Positions 24,991 to 32,792 of a stretch of DNA of 38,842 nt are shown one piece after another (the stretch's first letter is position 1; the number at the start of each line of letters is the position of its first letter). The stretch comes from Sphingobium sp. Its GTDB lineage: Bacteria > Pseudomonadota > Alphaproteobacteria > Sphingomonadales > Sphingomonadaceae. The notes beneath the pieces are model-generated. The model worked only from the letters and a program-made list of their open reading frames with translations, did no database searches and was not told the origin of the DNA. The stretch lies in the NCBI GenBank assembly GCA_017745115.1, contig JAGIAA010000025.1, positions 1-38,842 on the forward strand, in the 5' to 3' direction. The position numbers were made by a program, and so were the translations under genes.

Positions 24991-25019
24991 GCTGGCGCGG
25001 GCCCTGAACCCGCGCCAGC
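24991..25019. terminator. Strong hairpin between converging glcG-like and SMP-30 genes
   Basis: A perfect 11-bp stem (GCTGGCGCGGG / CCCGCGCCAGC) with a 7-nt loop lies 10 bp after the GlcG-like stop and 20 bp before the end of the converging lactonase gene. There is no T-tract on either side, so it may work with Rho or as an mRNA 3' end stabiliser. Confidence 0.55.
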
Positions 25020-25039
25020 CGATCTTCTCGATCGACCTT

Positions 25040-26161
25040 TCAGGCGCCTTTGCGCGCGATCTTCGACACCTTCACCTTCGCGCGGATCAGGCGCTTGTTC
25101 GAGCACATGTAGACATAGCCATCCGCGCCGAATTCGCAGTTCGAGATACGGTCGTCGGCATGGATTGCACCCAGCCGCCGACCGTCCGGGCTGAAGATCG
25201 AAATGCCGACGCTGCTGGAGGCCCACATGTTGCCCCGATTGTCGATCTTGAGGCCGTCGCCTCCGGTGACGATGTCGCGCGACACGAACACGCGGCGATT
25301 TGAAGCGTTTCCGCGCGCATCGATGTCAAACACGACCCAGCCCGAGCTGTCGGTGCAGTATAGCTTGGAACAGTCAGGCGAGAGGCCGATGCCGTTCGGC
25401 CGCAACGTCTTGTCGATCAAGGTGACGCTATTGTCCGGATTGAGGCGAAACACGCCCGTATAATCCATTTCCCGATCCGGACTGTTGAAGACATTGTTGA
25501 GCCCGAAGGGAGGGTCGGTGAAGTAGATCATCCCGTTCGAATGCAGCACCATGTCGTTGGGGCTGTTGAAGCGCTTGCCTTCGAAGCGGCTTGCAAGCTG
25601 CGTCTTGGCGCGCGTCTTCAGATCGATGATCGCGATCGAGCGATTGCCCTGGTCTGCAACCATCAATCCGCCGCGCGCACGGATCATGCCGTTGGTGCCG
25701 GGCTCGGCCAAATTGGGCGCCCATGTCTCGTGATTGGGTCCCTCGTAGCCCGAGGGCTGCAGCCAGGTCTCGCCCGGTGCTTTCGCCGCTCCTTTGGCAG
25801 GCGCCTGCCACTTGACGATCTTGTTCGCGCGCGTGTCGGAGCAGAGCAGATATCCGTCCTTGCCGCCGATCCAAACCGGTCCTTCCACCCACACGAACCC
25901 CCCGAGAATCTTCTCCACGGGTGTGCTGACGTCGATGAGCTCGCCAAGCGCTGGGTCGAATGACTCGATTGAACCCACCACGGGGAACGGCGGAAAGAGC
26001 GGTGGCTCCGGCGGAGCGACCTGCGGCCCAGTCAGCGGCGGGCGCGTCGGGAACACCGGGGGCGCTCCATCGGCCCGAGGCGCGACCTGGCTGAATGCGC
26101 GGCTCGCAAGTGCCGCGGCACCCGCGGCGATTACGCTGCGACGTGAAAATTCGCTGCCCAT
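25040..26161 (-). CDS. Tat-exported SMP-30/gluconolactonase-like protein
   Basis: A 373-residue six-bladed propeller of the SMP-30/gluconolactonase/LRE family; known members hydrolyse aldonolactones with a divalent metal. The N-terminus carries a twin-arginine motif (SRRSVIAAGAAALASRAF), so export of a folded protein is likely. A Pro-rich spacer (APPEPPLFPPFP) follows. Metal and active-site landmarks are the Glu in WVEGPVWIGG, the Asn-Asp in RFNSPNDMVLHSNG, the Asn in RPNGIGLSPD and the Asp in GGDGLKIDNRG. ATG 26161 is supported by GGGAGGGG upstream. A lactonase suits the product of the aldose dehydrogenase at 19376. It is divergent from the PQQ dehydrogenase. Confidence 0.87.
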   Translation of the reverse strand: MGSEFSRRSVIAAGAAALASRAFSQVAPRADGAPPVFPTRPPLTGPQVAPPEPPLFPPFPVVGSIESFDPALGELIDVSTPVEKILGGFVWVEGPVWIGGKDGYLLCSDTRANKIVKWQAPAKGAAKAPGETWLQPSGYEGPNHETWAPNLAEPGTNGMIRARGGLMVADQGNRSIAIIDLKTRAKTQLASRFEGKRFNSPNDMVLHSNGMIYFTDPPFGLNNVFNSPDREMDYTGVFRLNPDNSVTLIDKTLRPNGIGLSPDCSKLYCTDSSGWVVFDIDARGNASNRRVFVSRDIVTGGDGLKIDNRGNMWASSSVGISIFSPDGRRLGAIHADDRISNCEFGADGYVYMCSNKRLIRAKVKVSKIARKGA

Positions 26162-26429
26162 TCGTCCGTCCCCTCCCGATCGCCTTTCCGCCCAAGCGGG
26201 CGGCTTTGCCGCCAGCGGTATGGATGCATGTCGCCGCCGACAAATTGGAAAGTTGCATGGACCGATATAATTCCATGATCTGTCGATCGCCGGCTGCCGG
26301 CTCGGCGCTTTGCCGCGGGCATCACATATCCTGATCGACGTCAGGGCAATCGTGATTGGCGGCCCCCCAACGCACTTGCCTAAGTTCCCCGTCGTTGACA
26401 GGAACAAGCAGAGTGGACCCGTGCGCGGA
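26162..26429. promoter_or_regulatory. Divergent promoter region, SMP-30 / PQQ dehydrogenase
   Basis: A 268-bp gap between divergent genes. A TATAAT at 26266-26271 with TTGGAA 15 bp upstream is a possible plus-strand promoter, leaving a leader of about 150 nt before the dehydrogenase. A GATC-TGTC-GATC dyad lies just downstream (about 26277-26288). Confidence 0.4.
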
Positions 26430-28592
26430 ATGATCAGGGAAATAGATCGTCGCCAGTTGCTGGCATCAGCCTCCGGGTGGGCGCTGATCGGCTTTATCGG
26501 TCTTGGTTTCGAGAGCGCTCACGCTCAGGATGGTGCGCGCCCGTCGTCGGCGGCGCCGCAAGGGGCCGCGTCCCCATCCGCTCCTCGAGACACGGATTGG
26601 TATTCCTACGCGGCCGACCTCGCCGCGACTCGATATGCGCCCCTGGATCAGATTAACGCCAGCAACTTCAACGCGCTGGAAGTTGCATGGCGTTTCAGTA
26701 CCAACAATTTTGGACCCCGGGCCGATTCCTATTTCAACGCAACGCCCCTGGTGGTGAAGCGGCGGCTCTATAGTACTGTCGGTCTCGATCGGTCCGTCGT
26801 CTGTCTCGATCCAGGCACTGGCGAAATCTACTGGACCTACCGCCATGACGAGAAGGGGCGCATCGGCGCCCGCCCCGGGTCGGGCTTCGGGCTGGCTTAC
26901 TGGAGCGACGGTAAGGAGGAGCGGATCCTCTTCGTGACGCGCAGCTACCAGCTCGTCTCGCTGGATGCTCGCACAGGTCTTCCGGACCCCAATTTCGGCG
27001 ACGGGAGGGAGGTGGATCTCCGCAAGGACTGGGATCACGAGGTGGATCCCAAAGCGCCGATCATCGGATTGCACGCCGCCCCCACGATCGTGAGGAACAC
27101 GGTCGTGGTCGGCGCCGCATCGCCATCGACAGGCCCGGGCCATCTTCGCGGTTTCGATGTGAAGACCGGCAAGCGCAAGTGGATCTTCCACACCGTGCCG
27201 CAGAAGGGCGAGTTCGGCTACGACAGCTGGCTCGAGCCCGGATCGGCTGAGAAGGCGACCAATACCGGCGTATGGGCGCCGATGTCCGCTGATCCTGAGC
27301 TGGGGCTGGTGTACGCCGGCGTCGAGCTGCCGCAGACCGATTATGTCGGGGTGACGCGCCATGGCAACAGCCTGTTCTCGGAGACGCTCGTCGCGCTCGA
27401 TTGCGAGACCGGCGAGCGCAAGTGGCACTATCAGCTCGAACATCACGGCATCTGGGATCGCGATGTCTGTTGCGCGGCCATCCTTCTTGATCTGCCGGGG
27501 CCGAAGGGCGGGGTGATCAAGGCACTCGCCCAGCCCTCCAAGCAGGGTTTTCTGTTCGTGCTCGATCGGACCAATGGCAAGCCGGTATGGCCGATCCTCG
27601 AGAAGAAGGTCGAGGCCGGAAATGCGCCGGGGGAATGGTATTCGCCGACGCAGCCCTTTCCGACGAAGCCGCCGCCCTTTACGCTGCAGGGCTTCACCAA
27701 GGATGACGTCGTCGATTGGACGCCGGAGATCAAGGCGCGTGCGCAGGAGATCGTTTCCCATTACAAGCTGGGCCCGATCTATACCCCACCCAGCATTGTC
27801 ACCGATACGAGTTGGGGCACGCTGGCGGTGCCTGAATCGCAGGGCGGCGCCAATTGGCCGGGCGGGTCGGTCGACCCGGCGAACGGTCTGTTCTACATCT
27901 ACAGCAAGGCCAACAGCCAGGTCTTTGGCGTCCAGGTCGGTTCGGACGGCAAGCTGGCCGCGGCGTTCGGCGGGGTGGGCCGCGGCAACAACGACAATGT
28001 CGGGGGCGCCTTTGGCGGCAGTGCCAATCCCGGCGGGCGCGCGGGCAACGGCGGGCCGGTTCCCCCAGGTACCAAGGATGGCCTGAGCGATCCGATCACG
28101 AAGGGCCTGCTCACTATCGGCGGCATGTCCCTCGTGAAGCCGCCATGGGGACGGATCACGGCGCTGGATCTCAAGACCGGCACGAAGATGTGGGAAATCG
28201 CCCATGGCGAAACGCCGGACTTCGTGACCAACAACCCCCTTCTGAAAGGGGTCAAGGTCCCGCGCACGGGGCAGGCGGGCATTCTTGGTGTCCTGACCAC
28301 CAAGTCGCTTGTCATATGTGGCGACAGCGGCGTCTTTACGGACGAGAAGGGCCGCAAGGCGGCGCGCCTTCGTGCCTACGACAAGATGACGGGGACCGAG
28401 GTCGGCGCGGTGCTCATGGAGCAGCCGCAAACCGGTTCGCCGATGACCTATATGTACGACGGCAATCAGTACATCGTCGTCGCCAGCGGCGGTTTCGCGG
28501 GTTCCGAACTGATCGCCTATCGCGTGCCGCCGCCACGAGGATCCGCGCCGCCAGCCGGACCGCGCCCCGGACCGGGGCCAACGCCGGACTAG
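26430..28592 (+). CDS. Exported PQQ-dependent dehydrogenase (glucose/quinate dehydrogenase-like)
   Basis: A 720-residue eight-bladed quinoprotein without the membrane domain of GDH and without a fused cytochrome. The N-terminus is Tat-like (DRRQLLASASGWALIGFIG). Diagnostic segments are DWYSYAADLAATRYAPLDQI, DPGTGEIYWTYRHDE, GVWAPMSADPELGLVY, HHGIWDRDVCCAA, GFLFVLDRTNGKPVWP, GGANWPGGSVDPANGLFYI and PWGRITALDLKTG. Inside the last third is a Gly/Asn-rich insertion (GRGNNDNVGGAFGGSANPGG), and the C-terminus is Pro-rich. A vicinal Cys pair (C347-C348) stands where relatives usually have Leu-Pro. Electrons probably go to the cytochrome encoded at 31889. ATG 26430 is chosen; GTG 26421 is a close alternative. 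Confidence 0.9.
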   Translation: MIREIDRRQLLASASGWALIGFIGLGFESAHAQDGARPSSAAPQGAASPSAPRDTDWYSYAADLAATRYAPLDQINASNFNALEVAWRFSTNNFGPRADSYFNATPLVVKRRLYSTVGLDRSVVCLDPGTGEIYWTYRHDEKGRIGARPGSGFGLAYWSDGKEERILFVTRSYQLVSLDARTGLPDPNFGDGREVDLRKDWDHEVDPKAPIIGLHAAPTIVRNTVVVGAASPSTGPGHLRGFDVKTGKRKWIFHTVPQKGEFGYDSWLEPGSAEKATNTGVWAPMSADPELGLVYAGVELPQTDYVGVTRHGNSLFSETLVALDCETGERKWHYQLEHHGIWDRDVCCAAILLDLPGPKGGVIKALAQPSKQGFLFVLDRTNGKPVWPILEKKVEAGNAPGEWYSPTQPFPTKPPPFTLQGFTKDDVVDWTPEIKARAQEIVSHYKLGPIYTPPSIVTDTSWGTLAVPESQGGANWPGGSVDPANGLFYIYSKANSQVFGVQVGSDGKLAAAFGGVGRGNNDNVGGAFGGSANPGGRAGNGGPVPPGTKDGLSDPITKGLLTIGGMSLVKPPWGRITALDLKTGTKMWEIAHGETPDFVTNNPLLKGVKVPRTGQAGILGVLTTKSLVICGDSGVFTDEKGRKAARLRAYDKMTGTEVGAVLMEQPQTGSPMTYMYDGNQYIVVASGGFAGSELIAYRVPPPRGSAPPAGPRPGPGPTPD

Positions 28593-28903
28593 GGATATAG
28601 GATGAGGCTTCGCGCAGATCGAAGGGGCGATTGAAGTCGTCTCTTTCGAGATCGGGGGGCGAAGGCTGAGAGCGGCCATATCGATGCTGCAACCGCGATT
28701 GCCCAGTGACGCGCAATCGTGGTTACGGCCCGATCAGTAATGCCCAGCTAAAATTGCGAAGCTGACCAGTCATCACATAGTGTGATCGCAGGTTATAATC
28801 CTCTGATTTGTTAATGCACGAACATCCCTCAAGATGTCTCCCGAAGTTCTGTGACGTAGCGGCAATACGTGACCGTTCCGCGGAGAGATTTTTGGAGGGG
28901 TGC
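28593..28903 (+). promoter_or_regulatory. Promoter region of the TonB receptor with perfect dyad
   Basis: A 311-bp gap without a gene. A perfect dyad ATCACA-TAG-TGTGAT (28772-28786) stands 7 bp upstream of a consensus -10 TATAAT (28794-28799), covering the place of the -35 box, for which no consensus is seen. This layout suggests a regulator-dependent promoter for the receptor gene that starts at 28904. Confidence 0.5.
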
Positions 28904-31798
28904 ATGAAACGAAACCTGAAGCGCGGCGTCTCCGCTTTGCTGTCGACCGTCGCCATTTCATTGGCAGGAACCGCTTTCGGGCAGACGCCGGCGACGGCAG
29001 CGTCCGATCGGGAGCCGAGCAGCGAATCTGCCCCGGGCACTGCGGCGGCTGCCGACAGCTCCCCGGAAATCGTCGTGACGGGTTCGCGCATCGTCGCCAA
29101 CGGCTATCAGGCGCCGACGCCGGTTACGGTCGTGAGCACCGAGCAGCTGCAAAGAACCGCTCCGGGCGCCATCCCCGAGGGTCTCAACCAATTGCCGCAG
29201 TTCGCTGGCTCGCGCACGAACACCACCCCGGGCGGGCTCGGCAATACCCCCTCTACCGGCAATTATCTCAACCTGCGTAATCTCGGGGCGCTGCGCACGC
29301 TGGTGCTGCTCGACGGTCAGCGTCTTCCGCCGACCAGCTATGAGGGCATCACGGACGCGAACATCATTCCGCAGGCGCTGGTCAGACGGGTCGAAGTCGT
29401 GACTGGCGGCGCCTCGGCGGCCTATGGTTCGGACGCCGTCTCGGGCGTCATCAACTTCGTGCTCGATACGAAATTCAACGGCTTCAAGGGCCAGATCCAG
29501 GCCGGCGAGACCAAATATCATGACGCCCCGACATACAAGGGCAACGTGGCATTCGGCACCGATCTCTTCGGCGGGCGAATTCACCTCCTCGCCAGTTACG
29601 ATCATTACCAGACCGAAGGCATCGTCGGGAATGAATCGCGACCATATGGCAAGGACAACTGGCTACGGGTCGGCAACGGGACAACCAGCCCCTATCAGGA
29701 ATTCAAGAACGTCCGTTTTTCGAATTCCTCTTATGGAACGCAGATCAGTCCGGCAAATCCCGCCAGCGTGCCGCTGCGCGGCTATGAATTCCTGCCCGGG
29801 GGCTTGGCCGTGCCCATGGATCTCGGCACGCCGACCGCTACCGCCGGTGCAACAGTCGGCGGCAACGGTCCGGTCGTGCTCGGCCGGTCGCTCACCGGCA
29901 CGCAGAATACGGAGCAGCTCTTTGGCCGGATCGACGCCGAACTGACCAGCGGCATCGAGGGCTTCGCGCAGCTGTCCTACACCGATTCCTTCAACAGCTC
30001 GATCAGTGTCGGCTCCGGCACGCAGGTGGGCGACTTCCGCATCTTCACGGATAATGCGTTCCTTGCCGACTCCACCCGCGCCATTCTGCAGGCGGCCGGT
30101 GTGCAGAGCTTCATCGGCAGCCGCATCCAGGCTGACCAGCCGCCGAAGCTCCAGCAGCTATACCAGAAAGCTGCGATCTTCGTGTCCGGTCTGAAGGGCA
30201 AGATCTTCGAAAATTTCAGTTGGGATATCGGCTATTCGCATGGCGACACGCGCCTTCGCTCATCGCACTACGGCAACTTCAACAATCAGCGTTATTATGC
30301 TGCCCTGGATGCCGTGAAGAACGCCCAGGGCCAGGTCGTGTGTCGCATCACGATCACCAACCCGGGCATTTTGGACGACTGCGTTCCGTTCAACATTTTC
30401 GGCCGCGGCTCGCCGTCGCAGGCGGCTTATGCCTATATCAGCCAGTCCGCCGATTTCGCTGTCCGCCAGAAGATGGATATCTTCAACGGCAACATTTCCG
30501 GCCCGCTGTTTCAGCTTCCCGCCGGCCCCGTCTCGCTGGCGGTCGGCGCGGAATACCGCAGCCAGAGCATGGTGCAGACCTCGAACAGCGATCCGTCGAA
30601 GCCGATCGATCTGACGGGCATCCGCACGAACACCAGTCCCTTCCTGCTGAAATTCAACTCGACCAATGTCGGCCAGACGTCGGCGAAGCAGCACGTCAAG
30701 GAGGCTTATGTCGAGTTGGCCGTTCCGGTCCTCAAGGACGTGCCGTTCGCGCGCGAACTCAGTCTGAACGGTGCGGCGCGATATACCGACTACTCGACCA
30801 GCGGAAGCGTCGAAACCTGGAAATTGGGATTGAGCTGGGCGCCCTTCGACGGGCTGCGCGTCCGCGGTACGCGTTCGCGAGACATTCGTGCGCCTACGCT
30901 CAATGAATTGTTCGCTGCGGTGAACTCCAACCAGGTCGCCTTTACCGACACCCACACCAATACGAACGCCCGCCTCACCACGATCTCGACGGGCAATCCC
31001 AACCTCAAGCCCGAGTTGGCGGATACCTACACCGCCGGGATCGTGTTCTCGCCGGCATTCGTGCCGCGCCTGCAGATGTCGGTCGATTACTACAAGATCA
31101 AGATCAACAACGCGATCGGTATCCCCGATCAGACGATCGCCTACAACGAGTGCGAAGCGTCCAACGGCACGGCCGATTCCTGCAAGCTGATCATCCGGCC
31201 TTTGCCCTTCTCGGACCGCACGCCCGCCAACTTCCCCACGACGCGCTATTCTTATCCGATCAATCAGGCGTCGGTCACGATATCGGGCCTTGATTATGAA
31301 ATCTCGTACCGCGCCGAATTCGGATTCGGCTTATTGTCGAGCGGATCGACCTTGGACATCCGACTAATCGGCGGTCACCTGTTCGATTATTCGACGCTTT
31401 CACAGGCCGGTGTCGCTGTCCAGCAGACCGATAATTCCGGAAACAACAGCCAGGATCGCATCAACTTCGCCCTCAATTATCGGGATGGGCCGATCAGCCT
31501 TTCGACGCAGACCCGGTATATCGGCAAGCGTAAGAAGGTGCAGGACCCGACACTGTCATTCGCTCCAGGCTTCACCAACGACATTCCGTCGCGGACGTAC
31601 ACCGACGCCACGGCGAGTTATCGGTTCAAGCGCTTTGGCGGCAATTTCGAAGCCTATGTGACCGTTACCAATCTGTTCGACCAGGATCCGCCGCTCATTC
31701 CCGGGGCCGGTCAGCCGGGTCAGCCCTATCCCACGAACACGTTGGTGTACGACATTTTCGGCCGAAGCTATACGGCCGGACTTCGCGTCACATTCTAG
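28904..31798 (+). CDS. TonB-dependent outer-membrane receptor 1
   Basis: A 964-residue TonB-dependent transporter that takes up a ligand through the outer membrane with energy from TonB-ExbBD. After the signal peptide (LLSTVAISLAGTAFGQ) the TonB box/plug region reads PEIVVTGSRIVANGYQAPTP, and the plug has LRTLVLLDGQRLPP and VEVVTGGASAAYGSDAVSGV. The barrel ends in the aromatic residue typical of outer-membrane proteins (GLRVTF). The length and plug style are those of the iron-independent receptors common in sphingomonads. ATG 28904 follows GGAGGGG. A position between the PQQ dehydrogenase and cytochrome genes suggests it imports their substrate. Confidence 0.93.
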   Translation: MKRNLKRGVSALLSTVAISLAGTAFGQTPATAASDREPSSESAPGTAAAADSSPEIVVTGSRIVANGYQAPTPVTVVSTEQLQRTAPGAIPEGLNQLPQFAGSRTNTTPGGLGNTPSTGNYLNLRNLGALRTLVLLDGQRLPPTSYEGITDANIIPQALVRRVEVVTGGASAAYGSDAVSGVINFVLDTKFNGFKGQIQAGETKYHDAPTYKGNVAFGTDLFGGRIHLLASYDHYQTEGIVGNESRPYGKDNWLRVGNGTTSPYQEFKNVRFSNSSYGTQISPANPASVPLRGYEFLPGGLAVPMDLGTPTATAGATVGGNGPVVLGRSLTGTQNTEQLFGRIDAELTSGIEGFAQLSYTDSFNSSISVGSGTQVGDFRIFTDNAFLADSTRAILQAAGVQSFIGSRIQADQPPKLQQLYQKAAIFVSGLKGKIFENFSWDIGYSHGDTRLRSSHYGNFNNQRYYAALDAVKNAQGQVVCRITITNPGILDDCVPFNIFGRGSPSQAAYAYISQSADFAVRQKMDIFNGNISGPLFQLPAGPVSLAVGAEYRSQSMVQTSNSDPSKPIDLTGIRTNTSPFLLKFNSTNVGQTSAKQHVKEAYVELAVPVLKDVPFARELSLNGAARYTDYSTSGSVETWKLGLSWAPFDGLRVRGTRSRDIRAPTLNELFAAVNSNQVAFTDTHTNTNARLTTISTGNPNLKPELADTYTAGIVFSPAFVPRLQMSVDYYKIKINNAIGIPDQTIAYNECEASNGTADSCKLIIRPLPFSDRTPANFPTTRYSYPINQASVTISGLDYEISYRAEFGFGLLSSGSTLDIRLIGGHLFDYSTLSQAGVAVQQTDNSGNNSQDRINFALNYRDGPISLSTQTRYIGKRKKVQDPTLSFAPGFTNDIPSRTYTDATASYRFKRFGGNFEAYVTVTNLFDQDPPLIPGAGQPGQPYPTNTLVYDIFGRSYTAGLRVTF

Positions 31799-31888
31799 CC
31801 GGGATGCGGCATCTTAATGCGCCGTTCAACCGAAGTGCGGCACCGTCGTTTTCTGTCTGAGGCAATCTGTGAACCGAGTGCGAGGCCC

Positions 31889-32281
31889 ATGAAACATTTC
31901 AAACCGCTGCCGAAGCTGGGGGTCGTCGCCGCCGGCATCTTCTTTTCGCTCGGTGTTGCGCGCGCCCAGGGACCCGACTTACCGGAAGGACAGGGCAAGG
32001 ACATCGTGGAGCAGAGCTGTGCCGTGTGTCACGGGCTCGAACTGATCACCGCGAAACGGCGCACGCCTGATGGCTGGACCGACTTGCTCAATCGGATGGT
32101 CACGAGTGGCGCGCAGTTGGACGATGCTCAGTATGGGCAGGTGCTGAACTATCTCAAGACTACGCTTGGTACGACTGCGGTGCCTGCTTCCGGCAATGTA
32201 GCCGGCAAGGCGCCTTCCGCCCAAGCCGTCACGCCCGGCAAAGTGCCCCCTCCCAATCGGGCGCAAGGATCCGTGAATTGA
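31889..32281 (+). CDS. Small periplasmic cytochrome c
   Basis: A 130-residue single-heme cytochrome c. A signal peptide (GVVAAGIFFSLGVARA) is followed by the heme site C44-A-V-C47-H48, a central segment (RRTPDGWTDLLNRMVTSGA) whose Met is the likely sixth ligand, and the closing helix YGQVLNYLKTTLG. A disordered Pro-rich tail ends the protein. It is 90 bp after the TonB receptor on the same strand as the PQQ dehydrogenase and is the obvious electron acceptor for it. ATG 31889 was taken because the signal peptide starts there; an in-frame codon at 31817 would add 24 residues. Confidence 0.88.
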   Translation: MKHFKPLPKLGVVAAGIFFSLGVARAQGPDLPEGQGKDIVEQSCAVCHGLELITAKRRTPDGWTDLLNRMVTSGAQLDDAQYGQVLNYLKTTLGTTAVPASGNVAGKAPSAQAVTPGKVPPPNRAQGSVN

Positions 32282-32325
32282 GTTCGGCGTTCGGCTAGGA
32301 GCTGATCCACCGACGTTGAACCGCG

Positions 32326-32420
32326 CGTCATTGCGAGCCTGGCTGAGGCCGGAGGAAGCGATCCAGGGTGTTCAAGACAGGCCTGTGGATTGCTGCGCGA
32401 CTTCGTCATTCGCAAAGACG
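32326..32420. repeat. Degenerate palindromic intergenic repeat
   Basis: CGTCATTGCGAG at 32326 and a matching reversed end (CGCAAAGACG) at 32411-32420 enclose inner arms GCGATCCAG and TGGATTGC. This is the pattern of a decayed REP/MITE-like repeat of the 'GTCATTGCGAGC' type found in many proteobacteria. The whole 32282-32700 gap holds nothing else I can support. Confidence 0.5.
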
Positions 32421-32700
32421 ATCCGGATACGCCGGATCAGACGCTAGGCTATGCCCCGATCGGTAGATTGCACTACCGATTGCCGCCAATTCGTGGAGCG
32501 CGCGTACGCCTCCTTGACCTCCTTGCTGGCGGGAATGCGTGACTGCCCACGCCCGGCGGATACTGAAGGCTATCGCGCGCCGATCGGTGCGAATGACGAA
32601 CAACGGCGCTGGGATCGAGATCGTTCGGCCGCGGTCGAGCCTATCTGAGCGCCGGATAGGATCATCGAGATTCCCTCATCGTCGATGGCAGGGCGTGTGC

Positions 32701-32736
32701 AAAAAAATTGGCGGGCTGTCTGAAAGACAGCCCGCC
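32701..32736 (-). terminator. Rho-independent terminator of TonB receptor 2
   Basis: A perfect 11-bp stem (GGCGGGCTGTC / GACAGCCCGCC, 5-nt loop) at 32710-32736 is followed on the minus strand by AATTTTTTT. It lies 57 bp after the stop of the minus-strand receptor gene and is the clearest intrinsic terminator in the window. Confidence 0.9.
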
Positions 32737-32792
32737 ACCCAGGGGAGAGATTAGCACGATGATGGGCAAAGCTGCCCATCGTGGTCTAATGC

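Noticed and set aside
26466..28679. 737-codon open frame antisense to the PQQ dehydrogenase
   Set aside because: Low-complexity Arg-rich product with no motif; mirrors codon bias of the real gene.
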